Assembly: GCA_004293675.1 (NCBI GenBank)
Contig: READ01000033.1
Coordinates: 1-64,000, forward strand
Direction of reading: 5' to 3'
Length of the DNA stretch: 64,000 nt
Source: Betaproteobacteria bacterium
GTDB lineage: Bacteria > Pseudomonadota > Gammaproteobacteria > Burkholderiales > Casimicrobiaceae
Shown: positions 36,666-45,280 of the stretch, one piece after another
Numbering within the stretch: position 1 is the first letter of the stretch
How the letters are laid out: each line of letters begins with the position of its first letter
Translations under genes and position numbers: made by a program
The notes under the pieces: generated by a model
Databases searched by the model: none
What the model saw: only the letters and a program-made list of their open reading frames with translations
What the model was told of the DNA's origin: nothing

Positions 36666-37337
36666 TCAGGCGGCTACACCAGTCGGCAGCGCGCACGTCG
36701 CGCCCGTCCCGGCCAAACCACAGTAGCCCGCTGGATTTTTCGCGAGGTATTGCTGGTGGTATTCCTCTGCGTAGAAAAACTCTGGGGTCGGCTCATTCGC
36801 CGCGCCGCCACGAATGTCGGTGGTGATTGCGCCAAATCCCTTCGCCGCGAGCGCTGATTGAAAGCGTGCTTTTGACGATTCCACGGTAGCGCGCTGCGCG
36901 CTGTCATAGCAATAAATGGCTGAGCGGTACTGCGTGCCTACATCGTTGCCCTGCCGCATGCCCTGCGTCGGGTCGTGGGCTTCCCAGAAGACTTTAAGCA
37001 GCGCGTCTAGGCTGACCTTGCTTGGATCAAACGCCACCAAGACGACCTCGGCGTGTCCGGTGTCACCGCTACAGACCTCTTGATACGTCGGATTGGGCGT
37101 GAAGCCGCCAGCGTAGCCAACCGCCGTTGAATAGACACCAGATTGTTCCCAAAATTCGCGCTCTGCGCCCCAGAAACATCCCATCGCAAACTGAATCACC
37201 GATGAGCCATCGGGAAAGGGTGCGACCAAACGGTAGCCTATGACGTAGTGCGACGATGGCACGCGCATGGCTTGCGTGCGGCCGGGTAGCGCGCTCGCGG
37301 CCGAGATCATTGCGGTGGGTTTCGAAAACCAGCCCAT
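36666..37337 (-). CDS. msrA: Peptide methionine-(S)-S-oxide reductase
   Basis: 223 residues from the ATG at 37337 (MGWFSKP...); an upstream open extension is less convincing. The catalytic motif GCFWGAE is present, with [15 protein letters not shown] and [10 protein letters not shown], all diagnostic. It reduces methionine sulfoxide (S form) with thioredoxin. The N-terminal 40 residues ([18 protein letters not shown]) match the extended MsrA form found in E. coli. A Cys near the C-terminus ([15 protein letters not shown]) may be the resolving cysteine. Confidence 0.94.
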   Translation of the reverse strand: MGWFSKPTAMISAASALPGRTQAMRVPSSHYVIGYRLVAPFPDGSSVIQFAMGCFWGAEREFWEQSGVYSTAVGYAGGFTPNPTYQEVCSGDTGHAEVVLVAFDPSKVSLDALLKVFWEAHDPTQGMRQGNDVGTQYRSAIYCYDSAQRATVESSKARFQSALAAKGFGAITTDIRGGAANEPTPEFFYAEEYHQQYLAKNPAGYCGLAGTGATCALPTGVAA

Positions 37338-37464
37338 AGGGATTCCTTGCTTCAACGTTATTGACTCAATGTGCATGTGGCGGCGCTGCGGCGCGAATAC
37401 AATGGTCGCACAGTCTTTTGTTAAAAACAAAGTTACGCTCTACGGATCATCGAGGAGAGAGGGA

Positions 37465-37929
37465 ATGGATAAACGCGCCGCCATCATTGCGGGTTTCATC
37501 GCTGCCGCAGTGAGCTTGGCCGCCGGCATGGGCGTCTTGCAATATCTGCACGAAAACGCGTTGGGGCTCCCGCGCTTACTCGCCACCATCGCATTGGGGC
37601 GAGACGCGCTCGATCCTGAGATCACCTCATCGACAACGGCGCTGGCCGTCGGAATTGGCGTTCATCTGGTGTTGGGCTTGGTGTTTGCGTTCCTCATTTC
37701 GTTTACGTTGCATCGCTGGGGCTTTTGGGTCGGACTGATCGGTGGCGGTCTTTTCGGCTTGGCGCTCTACGCAATCAACACCTACACCATGAGCCGATTT
37801 TTTCCAGAATTTTTCTTCTATCGCAGTTGGTTCATGCTGGCGTTTCATGTGCTCTTCGGTGCCTTGTGTGGCGGCATTTACGAAGCGCTTGAGCGCGATC
37901 GTAAGTCCACGTTTCGCGGCTACCGGTAA
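37465..37929 (+). CDS. Small membrane protein of unknown function
   Basis: 154 residues from the ATG at 37465, preceded by GGAGAGAGGG. Four hydrophobic segments are visible (about 6-26, 58-80, 84-104, 120-142); the last ends in GGIYEALERDRK. No family recognised. Starts divergently from msrA and lies 35 bp before the M48 protease gene, with which it may be cotranscribed. Confidence 0.8.
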   Translation: MDKRAAIIAGFIAAAVSLAAGMGVLQYLHENALGLPRLLATIALGRDALDPEITSSTTALAVGIGVHLVLGLVFAFLISFTLHRWGFWVGLIGGGLFGLALYAINTYTMSRFFPEFFFYRSWFMLAFHVLFGALCGGIYEALERDRKSTFRGYR

Positions 37930-37964
37930 CTGATTACAAGCAAAGACTTTAGAAGGTGTAAGTC

Positions 37965-38756
37965 ATGGGAAAAATTCAACTCATCATCGCGCTCTTGATG
38001 GCCGCGTTTTCTCTGTTTTCGTATTTCGGGTCGTCAACCGTCAATCCGATCACGGGCGAAAAGCAATACATCGGACTCAGCCCCAAGGAAGAGATTGCGA
38101 TGGGCTTGCAATCGGCACCGCAAATGGCACAGCAAATGGGCGGCATCACTCAGGATGCTCGCGCTCGGCAATTGGTGTCGGCCGTTGGCGCGAAAGTCGT
38201 CGCGCAATCGGTGGCTGCGAAATCAGGTTATCCGTTTAAATTCCATACGCTCGCTGACTCGAGAACCGTTAATGCATTCGCGCTGCCCGGCGGACAAATT
38301 TTCATCACCATGGCGCTGCTCAGTCGCTTGGAAACTGAAGGTCAATTGGCGGGCGTACTCGGTCACGAAGTCGGACACGTCATTGCGCGCCACAGCGCCG
38401 AGCGCATCGCCAAAGATAACTTGACGCAAGGAATGACTGGCGCATTTGCGGTGGGCTCGGGCTCTATGGGCGCAGCCCAAGTTGCCCAAATGGTTGGGCA
38501 AATGCAAATGATGAAGTACGGTCGCGATGACGAGCTGGAATCAGATCGGCTCGGCCTGCGTCTAATGGCCGAAGCGGGTTACGACCCACGCGCGCTGATT
38601 CGGGTGATGCAGATTCTCGAAAAGGCCTCCGGCGGCGCGGGTCGGGTTCCAGAATGGCAGAGCTCGCACCCGATTCCAGCCAATCGCATTACCGCGATTA
38701 ACGAAATCATCGCCAAAGCGTATCCCAACGGCGTACCGGCTACCCTCACGCGCTAG
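37965..38756 (+). CDS. M48-family metalloprotease
   Basis: 263 residues. An N-terminal hydrophobic segment (about 4-20) directs it to the periplasm or membrane. The zinc motif HEVGH in GVLGHEVGHVIARHSAER and the downstream third ligand in ELESDRLGLRLMAEAGYDP are intact, so it should be an active peptidase. It has no C-terminal TPR domain, so it resembles LoiP/YggG-type or short M48 proteins rather than BepA. A role in envelope protein quality control is likely by analogy. An AGAAGGTGTAAGTC sequence precedes the ATG. Confidence 0.9.
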   Translation: MGKIQLIIALLMAAFSLFSYFGSSTVNPITGEKQYIGLSPKEEIAMGLQSAPQMAQQMGGITQDARARQLVSAVGAKVVAQSVAAKSGYPFKFHTLADSRTVNAFALPGGQIFITMALLSRLETEGQLAGVLGHEVGHVIARHSAERIAKDNLTQGMTGAFAVGSGSMGAAQVAQMVGQMQMMKYGRDDELESDRLGLRLMAEAGYDPRALIRVMQILEKASGGAGRVPEWQSSHPIPANRITAINEIIAKAYPNGVPATLTR

Positions 38757-38785
38757 CCCATTGCGGCTGTGACGAATTTGCCAGT

Positions 38786-39817
38786 TTGACTAACGCTCAA
38801 AGCATTCTCGAATTCCAAAGCAACGTTTCGCTCAAGGGGCGCAACACCTTTGGCATTGCCGCCAACGCGAAGCGGTTTGCTGAGGTCACGGACGAATCGG
38901 CGCTGCAACGCTGGGCGAACGAACACGGCAAAAACGAACGGCCGTTCATCCTCGGCGGCGGTAGCAATCTGCTGCTCACTGCCGACATCGCAGAGCCGGT
39001 ACTCCACATCGCGCCCCTTGGCATTCGAGTTGTCGAGCAGGACGCCGCCTCTGCGCTGGTCGAAGCCATGGCCGGAGAACCTTGGCACGCCTTCGTGCTC
39101 TGGACGCTTGAGCGCGGACTTTGTGGGCTCGAAAACTTATCGCTGATTCCAGGCTATGTTGGCGCTGGGCCCGTACAAAACATCGGCGCGTACGGCGTTG
39201 AAATCAAGGAACGTTGTGAGCGTGTTGTCGCTGTAGATTTACGCACTGGCGAACTCAAAACGTTCTCGCGTGGCGAATGTGCATTCGGCTATCGCGACAG
39301 CATTTTTAAACATCTCGAACGTGATCGGTATGCGATTACACGCGTTTACTTTCGCCTGTCAAAAACGTTTTCGGCGCGGGTGACGTACGGCGATATTCAA
39401 TCGGAGCTCGCCGCCAACAAAGTAGCGTCACCGACAGCCCGCGATGTGTCAAATGCCGTGATCGCGATTCGTTCACGAAAACTGCCCGACCCGGCGGTGA
39501 TTGGAAACGCCGGTAGTTTTTTCCAAAACCCTGTGGTGTCGGTTGTTAAAGCCGATGAACTCAGCGCCAAACATCCCACGATGGCTCGCTACCCTGCGCC
39601 AGACGGCGTAAAGCTCGCCGCCGGTTGGCTCATTGAACATGCAGGCTGGAAAGGCCGAACGATCAATGGAGCGGGCGTGCACGAAAAGCATGCGCTAGTG
39701 CTCGTTAACCACGGCGGCGCAACGGGCGCTTCGCTATGGCAGCTCGCCCAAATGATTCAAGTCGATGTGCTTGCCAAGTTTGGCGTGCAGCTCGAAGCCG
39801 AGCCGCGCGTGGTTTAA
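38786..39817 (+). CDS. murB: UDP-N-acetylenolpyruvoylglucosamine reductase
   Basis: 343 residues, a type I MurB. Motifs: LKGRNTFGIAANAKRF, LGGGSNLL (FAD), IPGYVGAGPVQNIGAYGVEI, YRDSIFK and GNAGSFFQNPVVS with the catalytic Ser. It reduces UDP-GlcNAc-enolpyruvate to UDP-MurNAc. The start is TTG at 38786, 29 bp after the M48 stop, and gives the usual N-terminus. Convergent with the SMUG1 gene. Confidence 0.94.
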   Translation: MTNAQSILEFQSNVSLKGRNTFGIAANAKRFAEVTDESALQRWANEHGKNERPFILGGGSNLLLTADIAEPVLHIAPLGIRVVEQDAASALVEAMAGEPWHAFVLWTLERGLCGLENLSLIPGYVGAGPVQNIGAYGVEIKERCERVVAVDLRTGELKTFSRGECAFGYRDSIFKHLERDRYAITRVYFRLSKTFSARVTYGDIQSELAANKVASPTARDVSNAVIAIRSRKLPDPAVIGNAGSFFQNPVVSVVKADELSAKHPTMARYPAPDGVKLAAGWLIEHAGWKGRTINGAGVHEKHALVLVNHGGATGASLWQLAQMIQVDVLAKFGVQLEAEPRVV

Positions 39818-39840
39818 CCGCAACACTTTTGACTTACGAA

Positions 39841-39900
39841 TCGTTCGCCCTGAGCTGGTCGTTGGGTCGGTGGCGCGCCGACAAGGTTTCGACAAACTCA
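39841..39900. repeat. Degenerate TTCGCCCTGAGC repeat between murB and the SMUG1 gene
   Basis: GTTCGCCCTGAGCTGGTCGT followed by TGGG, GCGCGCC and TTTCGACAAACTCAG is a degenerate copy of the dispersed palindrome with GCCCTGAGC and GACAAGCTCAG arms. A second copy is at 55864-55902, also between convergent genes. Confidence 0.55.
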
Positions 39901-39967
39901 GTCTGAACCGGACGGGACATCTGTCGCTCAAACGAACAGGTTTGGCGTCAATCGCGGTAGCCTACGT

Positions 39968-40687
39968 TCACCAAAGCCCAAGTGCCGCGAGTTGCGCCGC
40001 CGCCTGCGGCGACCAACCGCGATTAGCCATCGGGCTAGCCGGGCTCGGATGTAGCACGGTACCAATCTTGAGCGACGGAAATTCGCCCGACAGCGCTGAG
40101 CGCGCCTGCGCCTCCGCAAACTTCCCAATGCCAATAATCCACTCGGGCTCAAGCGCGCGAACGCAAGCCCGCAAATGCTCATCGCAAGCAGCGTACAGTG
40201 GCGCGGTTTCCGCCTTGGGAATTTTGTCGGGCGTCACGTTTCGAGCCTTGTCGAAAAACGCCAACGGACAATAGTTCAACACAAAATGATCATGGAAAAA
40301 ATCCTCCGCATTGGGAAATCGCTCAGAAAACAGCGCCCACAATCGCTGCCCTGAAATTTCAGAGCGCACGCAATCAAACCCCTCAATCGGTCGATGCGGA
40401 TTCGGCGTTTTCGGTTGGGCAACGGGCGCGACAATCTTCATCCAATCGCGCACCGCATTCACCTCACCAAACGGCACCCCGACCTGCACCATCCCAAACG
40501 GCCCCGGATTCATCCCCATGAAAATCACCCGCTTCTTGCCGTTACCAAATTTACGCAGATAAGCCTCGTGCGGTGCCCAGGCGTAGTCCAGCGGGTTGAG
40601 GGTGTGGGTGACGGGAAGAGATGGATGAAGCAAATTCACCGATTCGCTTAGCGTCCGAGCGATCTGAATCAAACTAGCAGTTGTCAT
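39968..40687 (-). CDS. SMUG1-type uracil-DNA glycosylase
   Basis: 239 residues. The motif GMNPGPFGMVQVGVPFGEV (motif 1, active-site region) and HPSPASPMANRGW (motif 2, His in the DNA-intercalating loop region) are the SMUG1 signature (UDG family 3). It would remove uracil and oxidised pyrimidines from DNA. Single minus-strand gene. SMUG1 is sporadic in bacteria, chiefly in proteobacteria of the beta class and some others. Confidence 0.92.
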   Translation of the reverse strand: MTTASLIQIARTLSESVNLLHPSLPVTHTLNPLDYAWAPHEAYLRKFGNGKKRVIFMGMNPGPFGMVQVGVPFGEVNAVRDWMKIVAPVAQPKTPNPHRPIEGFDCVRSEISGQRLWALFSERFPNAEDFFHDHFVLNYCPLAFFDKARNVTPDKIPKAETAPLYAACDEHLRACVRALEPEWIIGIGKFAEAQARSALSGEFPSLKIGTVLHPSPASPMANRGWSPQAAAQLAALGLW

Positions 40688-40833
40688 CTTGCGGTTTCAT
40701 TTTCGTGGACGGCGCAACGATTGCGTTGAGCGCTAGGGAAACGCTGATTAAATCGCCACCGGCATCGCATCCTGGTTTTTGGCGAACTACTTCGCCGAAA
40801 ATACTCGTAATAGCCCGCGCCGCACACTCGCAT

Positions 40834-41154
40834 TTACTTCTTGGCAAGATTGATGACTTGCGCGCCTTCCGATGCGCGCTCCCGCGCTGGTTTGGCCTTT
40901 GTCAGCAGCGTTGGCGCGACCGTCCAGTGCTGTCCGGTTTCAGTGATGACGGTGACAGATTTTCGGTTGTACTTCGTGACGATCCCTAAGAGAACCGGAT
41001 GACCTTCGGGTTGAAACGAAACACGCTCACCGAGACTAAATGCCAGCATCGAAGCGTGTGCGCGCATCTGTTGCAGAAACCGTAGGCGCGCAACCACTCG
41101 GTTGTTGAGATCAACCAGTTCTGATTCGGTGAGTTTGTCGATGTCAACGCCCAC
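40834..41154 (-). CDS. Hypothetical protein, small beta-barrel-like C-terminal part
   Basis: 106 residues. An N-terminal helix (LTESELVDLNNRVVARLRFLQQMRAHASML) is followed by a stretch compatible with a KOW/SH3-like barrel (FSLGERVSFQPEGHPVLLGIVTKYNRKSVTVITETGQHWTVAP). The pattern suggests nucleic-acid association, but this is inference. No function recognised. Confidence 0.75.
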   Translation of the reverse strand: MGVDIDKLTESELVDLNNRVVARLRFLQQMRAHASMLAFSLGERVSFQPEGHPVLLGIVTKYNRKSVTVITETGQHWTVAPTLLTKAKPARERASEGAQVINLAKK

Positions 41155-41247
41155 AGGCCCGCTCCTTTTAATCGTAAGGCCCGAATTCTACGAAGGATTC
41201 GGCCAGTCAAAATGCTTGAGTGACGCACATCGATGGCGCAAGCGCAC

Positions 41248-41616
41248 TCAGTATTGATAGCCGCGCGCAACCCAATAGTGCCAGTCGGCGACGGCCTCAA
41301 GTGTTGCCTCGTCTGCTGCCGTGCATTCAAGCTGCGCCAATGGCACAGCCAGTTCGGACGCGCCGAGCTTAACCACTACAAATACCTCGGACATGCACTC
41401 GTCCTCGGTTGCCATGGCGATGACATCCAATTCGTCACCGCTCTTGAGCGGCGACGTTGCAAGCGCAGACCTGCACTTCGCTGTGAACGGCATTTGTAGC
41501 GTGTTTTGAAGGTAGTAGTACCACCCCATAGCTCGCTCCGTTTCGTTGTAGGCGTCAACAACAATCTCGAAGAGGATACGCTCCTCCCGATCCGGCTGGT
41601 TACGTGGTTTCGCCAT
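41248..41616 (-). CDS. CcbP-like calcium-binding protein
   Basis: 122 residues, acidic. EERILFEIVVDAYNETERAMGWYYYL and PLKSGDELDVIAMATEDECMSEVFVVV are the conserved portions of the family named after cyanobacterial CcbP, which binds Ca2+ at acidic surface sites. No EF-hand. A role in calcium buffering or sensing is inferred from the family only. Confidence 0.78.
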   Translation of the reverse strand: MAKPRNQPDREERILFEIVVDAYNETERAMGWYYYLQNTLQMPFTAKCRSALATSPLKSGDELDVIAMATEDECMSEVFVVVKLGASELAVPLAQLECTAADEATLEAVADWHYWVARGYQY

Positions 41617-41817
41617 CGATCGACTCCACTGTGGGTTGACACTGGTGGCTTGAAGTGTAGAGCAGTTATTTGTCAGTGTCGGCGATCCCGTTCGGTGCCA
41701 ATGCTGTCAGTGCGGGCAAATATCCTGCTCACCACGAACGGCGCTCATGCGAACCGTGTTCGATCAGACGCCAAGCACCTGCCGGACCAACTCGCTGGAA
41801 CAGGATAATTTCTCTCG

Positions 41818-42399
41818 CTATCGTGCCGACTCAAGACATTTGCGCGATTTGGCGCCTAGCCATTCATCGCGTCCGATCACGTGGGTCGCCCCCAGCTCGC
41901 CGTACCAAGTCTCTATCCCCCGATAGCGCATGCCGAGCCGATCCATCACGTTAGCCGACGCCAAATTTTCAGGATGGCGCACAGCGATCAATTCTGGCGC
42001 GGCAAGCTCATCAAACGCGAACGCGGCCATACGCTGCGCCGCTTCGGTGGCCAAGCCCTTGCGCCAGAAGTCGGGATGCAGTCGCCAGCCGATCTCAAGT
42101 GGGTTCACGCGCAAGCTGTCCAGATCAGCTGGGAGTTCGGTCTCGCGGCGTGCGTATTGAATGCAGCCCGCCCCAGCCAAGCGACCCGTCGTCGGCTCGA
42201 TGAACGCCCACCAGCTGGTGCCCCATGCAGCCCAGCAGCGCCCGATACGGCTAACCGCAGCGGTGGTTTGTTCTCGGGTGGCGGGTGTGCCGCTGATGTA
42301 GCGCATGACCTCGGGGATCTGGTCCATTGCATACAAGCCCTCGAAGTGCCGCTCGGCAATGGGCTCCAGACGCATGCGGGCCGTGTGTAGGATGGTCAA
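41818..42399 (-). CDS. GNAT-family N-acetyltransferase (RimJ/RimL-like)
   Basis: 193 residues. TARMRLEPIAERHFEGLYAM at the N-terminus, EIGWRLHPDFWRKGLATEAAQRMAAFAF (acetyl-CoA-binding motif R/Q-x-x-G-x-A), and NLASANVMDRLGMRYRG are typical of the RimJ-like branch that acetylates protein N-termini or small molecules. Substrate unknown. Confidence 0.88.
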   Translation of the reverse strand: MTILHTARMRLEPIAERHFEGLYAMDQIPEVMRYISGTPATREQTTAAVSRIGRCWAAWGTSWWAFIEPTTGRLAGAGCIQYARRETELPADLDSLRVNPLEIGWRLHPDFWRKGLATEAAQRMAAFAFDELAAPELIAVRHPENLASANVMDRLGMRYRGIETWYGELGATHVIGRDEWLGAKSRKCLESAR

Positions 42400-42466
42400 C
42401 GAATTGCTCCGTGATTGTTAGATCGTTACTTAGACCGTTTCGTTGGCGCAGCGCCTGAGCAACACC

Positions 42467-43282
42467 TCAGGCTGCACTTTGGCGCAGTTGCTTCAAGAAC
42501 GGAATGACTCGCGCGGTGTAAGCATCTGCGGCGTCGCGGTAGGCAAACGTGTGCTCCACATCGGGCAACACTAACAACTGCGTATCGGCGGCACTGCCAA
42601 ATGCTCGCATCAATCGCTGGCCGTGTTCTGGCGGTGTGTACTTGTCCTTTTCACCGTAGATCAGCAGCGCCGAGGGATGCCCCAAGACCTTGGGTGCCTC
42701 GGCTTCTGGGCGAAGTTTTCGCTCCAGCGATGGCCAAACGATCTTCGATGTTTTGAGGGCGGCTTGCGCCACGGGGTAGTGCTTCCAGAATTCGGGAAGG
42801 GTAGGGAACGCGGCTTCGAGCACGGCTAGTTTGAAAGGGCTTCCGGCGCGTGCCAAGGCGCACAGCCCCCATCCCGCGCCGAACGATGCTCCGACCAGTC
42901 CGACGTTCAATTTCGGCGTGCGTGATTGCGCCCATTGTCCTGCGGCAAGAATGTCAGCCGGGTAGTCAAACGAAGTTGCAGGGCTCTCGCCGAAGCCGTT
43001 GGCATCAAACACAAGCACGTTCAAGCCAGAGCGGCGAAACAAACTGGCATGACCTTGCTTCAGCCAAAAGCCCTTTGCCGCCTTGCCCATTGGATGAGCC
43101 AGCACGAGCGTTCCGATGGGCTCGTCAAGCGCAGCGCCCCACAGCCCCGACAGACTCGCGCCCGATGGATTGGCGAACGAAACACGTTCCCAAGACTTTT
43201 GATCTTCCTCTACAGGCCACACCCACGGCACTTCAAATCTGCCGAAGAAGGGTTTTCGAAGGAGGCGATGGAGGGTTGTCAC
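42467..43282 (-). CDS. Alpha/beta-hydrolase fold protein
   Basis: 271 residues. The nucleophile elbow is GLVGASFGAGWG (G-x-S-x-G), the oxyanion-side VLAHPMGKAAKG and the final His in LLVLPDVEHTFAYRD; an Asp in LLIYGEKDKYTPPEH could complete the triad. Probably an esterase or dipeptidyl-type hydrolase of unknown substrate. The following gene on the strand (43316-43777) is 33 bp upstream. Confidence 0.85.
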   Translation of the reverse strand: MTTLHRLLRKPFFGRFEVPWVWPVEEDQKSWERVSFANPSGASLSGLWGAALDEPIGTLVLAHPMGKAAKGFWLKQGHASLFRRSGLNVLVFDANGFGESPATSFDYPADILAAGQWAQSRTPKLNVGLVGASFGAGWGLCALARAGSPFKLAVLEAAFPTLPEFWKHYPVAQAALKTSKIVWPSLERKLRPEAEAPKVLGHPSALLIYGEKDKYTPPEHGQRLMRAFGSAADTQLLVLPDVEHTFAYRDAADAYTARVIPFLKQLRQSAA

Positions 43283-43315
43283 GGAAGTTTTTGAGCGGCG
43301 TAACTTTGCGCGGGC

Positions 43316-43777
43316 CTAGGCCGAGTGCGGCATCATGGTACATGACGAACGCTCCGCAAATTGGCCGCCCGGCAAGCCCCAGGCGTGTGAGTAAACGATG
43401 CTTCCCTCTTCGTTGATCTGAATCGTGATCTCCTCGCGAAACGCAGTATCGTCGTCGCGCGGACCGCTGGCAAACACAGCCAACGTGTAGCGTCCGGGTT
43501 CAGTTTTGCTCGTCACTTCGGTGTGCGGCAGCACCACCGGCAGCTCAGACATCACCGGCCAAAGGCTAAGTTTTTCGTCAGCTCCCATGCCGAGTAGGGT
43601 GGACTCGCTGTGCATGACGGCGCCTGTCTTGAGCGTTGCCGTGTAGCTGAGCAGCACCGCAATGCCGCCCTCAATCGGTTGAACGCGTAGTGCCCCATTG
43701 AACTTCTCTTGCTCGTGGTTGATACCCTCGCCGTGGAAGGTGGTTGGACCGGAGGCGAGGAGGTTGAGAAGGTTCAT
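43316..43777 (-). CDS. Hypothetical protein, DUF1579/FABP-like
   Basis: 153 residues from the ATG at 43777. It begins with FHGEGINHEQEKFNGALRVQPI, an arrangement of beta strands similar to small lipocalin-like DUF1579/nitrobindin proteins, and contains LLGMGADEKLSLWPVMSELPVVLPH. No catalytic residues identified. Likely cotranscribed with the hydrolase gene. Confidence 0.7.
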   Translation of the reverse strand: MNLLNLLASGPTTFHGEGINHEQEKFNGALRVQPIEGGIAVLLSYTATLKTGAVMHSESTLLGMGADEKLSLWPVMSELPVVLPHTEVTSKTEPGRYTLAVFASGPRDDDTAFREEITIQINEEGSIVYSHAWGLPGGQFAERSSCTMMPHSA

Positions 43778-43808
43778 TTGTGGAATTTGCCGTTGTGCTC
43801 GGCTTGAG

Positions 43809-44411
43809 CTACGCGTTAGGCCCAGTCGCACGTGTGTTGAGCGAGAGTTCCTGAAGGGTTCGGCAGAGCAACCGCCGCTCAAGCATGCGAACTCTTTGTT
43901 CGAGGCTTTCGATGGTTTCACCCCTTTCGACAGCAATCACTGCTTGAGAAATTACTTTGCCCGTGTCGTAGCCTTGATCGACAAAGTGTACAGACACGCC
44001 TGTTTCCGAGTCCCCACTCGCTAGCACTGCTTCGTGCACTCTTTGTCCGTACATTCCTTGGCCTCCGTGCCTCGGCAGCAGTGACGGATGTGGATTGAGA
44101 ATTGATCCGGCGTAGCGACTAAGCACTTTTGCACCCAACTTGCGCATGTAGCCGGCAAGTACGACCACCGTGCAGTTACTGTTCTCCAAGGCATCGTGGA
44201 GGGCCGCATCTAGATCGCCTTCATCAGGATGCGTTGTGCGACTGAGATATGCAGTCGGAATACTCGATTCACGTGCGCGGCGCAGTGCTCCTGAGTCTCG
44301 GTTGTTTGATATGACCAAGCAAATCTGAGCGAGCAACGCACCAGTTTGAATAGCATCAATCAATGACTGAAGAGTTCTACCCTCGCCGGAAGCCAAGACT
44401 GCGACACGCAT
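43809..44411 (-). CDS. Phosphoribosylglycinamide formyltransferase-like protein
   Basis: 200 residues, the size of PurN. The formyl-transfer motif is NPHPSLLPRHGGQGMYGQRV with the catalytic His, and the Asp is in VDQGYDTGKVISQ; the phosphate loop is LASGEGRTLQSL. The pattern with GGQGMYG after the HPSLLP motif resembles the PurN of Bacteroidetes-like or accessory enzymes rather than the usual betaproteobacterial PurN. It is outside any purine operon. It may be an accessory, possibly transferred, formyltransferase. Confidence 0.82.
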   Translation of the reverse strand: MRVAVLASGEGRTLQSLIDAIQTGALLAQICLVISNNRDSGALRRARESSIPTAYLSRTTHPDEGDLDAALHDALENSNCTVVVLAGYMRKLGAKVLSRYAGSILNPHPSLLPRHGGQGMYGQRVHEAVLASGDSETGVSVHFVDQGYDTGKVISQAVIAVERGETIESLEQRVRMLERRLLCRTLQELSLNTRATGPNA

Positions 44412-44442
44412 AGGTGATGGGTTCTGACGCCTAACGTCGAAG

Positions 44443-44706
44443 CTATGCGGCGGCGCGTTTGCGCGGCGTCCGGCTTGAGCGAACCGTTAAGCCCTGCGTT
44501 TCTTGTGCGAAGGCCAACATGCTTGCCAACGCCTTGTTGACGGCCTCGGAGGTTGGGAAAGCCTTTTGAATTTCGGGTTGCAGCACCACGACGTTGCTAC
44601 CCTGCGAAAAGTGTTTAAGGTACTTACCCCGTACGCCTTTGCCTAGTTCATCGCGCTTCAATTCGGGAATATCTTGATCAGCCATTTTCATAGATACCTT
44701 TTTCAT
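44443..44706 (-). CDS. brnA: BrnA-type antitoxin
   Basis: 87 residues from the ATG at 44706, which overlaps the toxin gene; other in-frame ATGs occur at 44691 and 44685. DIPELKRDELGKGVRGKYLKHFSQGSNVVVLQPEIQKAFP, followed by SEAVNKALASMLAFAQE, fits the BrnA family of ribbon-helix-helix antitoxins. It would bind BrnT and repress the operon. Confidence 0.78.
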   Translation of the reverse strand: MKKVSMKMADQDIPELKRDELGKGVRGKYLKHFSQGSNVVVLQPEIQKAFPTSEAVNKALASMLAFAQETQGLTVRSSRTPRKRAAA

Positions 44707-44953
44707 ATCGTGTTGCCTTTCGCGCGCCAATGATTCGAATGCCACTGCGACGCTCGGTGTGGACTACCACCAAGAGGCGCGCCTTGTTTGAGACTCCGTA
44801 AGTTCGACTTCGATCCTCAAGTTCGCTGTGATCAGTGTCGGAAAAAGTCAGTGCTCGCCCGTCGCCGAAAACGCTCAACGCTTCGTCGAACGACACACCG
44901 TGTTTCGACAAGTTGCTTGCTGCTTTTTGAACATCCCATTCGAATTTGAACAT
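44678..44953 (-). CDS. brnT: BrnT-type ribonuclease toxin
   Basis: 91 residues. FEWDVQKAASNLSKHGVSFDEALSVF is the BrnT N-terminal block (W-D-x-x-K-x-x-x-N-x-x-K-H-G-V-x-F-x-E), and IRIIGARKATRYEKGIYEN is the C-terminal block with the conserved Arg and Tyr. BrnT is a RelE-fold RNase that blocks translation. It precedes brnA on the strand, the usual order for this family. Confidence 0.9.
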   Translation of the reverse strand: MFKFEWDVQKAASNLSKHGVSFDEALSVFGDGRALTFSDTDHSELEDRSRTYGVSNKARLLVVVHTERRSGIRIIGARKATRYEKGIYENG

Positions 44954-45000
44954 GCGATATAGCAGAAAGGTTTAACGTGTGATGATCGAGACGTGAGAGT

Positions 45001-45222
45001 TTAACTTCTTAGAAGTGCGTGAGCTGAATTTGCCGTCTGACTGGAGTTTTCCCGAGGCACCTTACAAGACTTGATTGTTCCCGAGCGCTTTGCTCCGCTG
45101 CGGATGAGCTCGATCAATGAAGCGGAGAGCTCGGGTGAATCGCCGTAGTGGTCGATGCTGATGGGGCCCGCGGGAATGGTGATTCCGGCTGTTTGGAGTG
45201 CGGCGATTAGTTCGTTGAGCAT
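45001..45222 (-). pseudogene. Truncated ASCH-domain protein remnant
   Basis: 73 residues. The first 50 or so (MLNELIAALQTAGITIPAGP, then HYGDSPELSASLIELIRSGAKRSGT) match the N-terminal part of ASCH-domain proteins, which normally run to 140-160 residues with a beta-barrel that is absent here. The remainder does not look like the family. It adjoins the 162-bp repeat array, a plausible cause of the loss. Confidence 0.6.
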
Positions 45223-45280
45223 GGACGGTTGGATGCAATTGGGCTTTGAGGGACGGGGTGGTTCGCTCTTGCGAACACGC

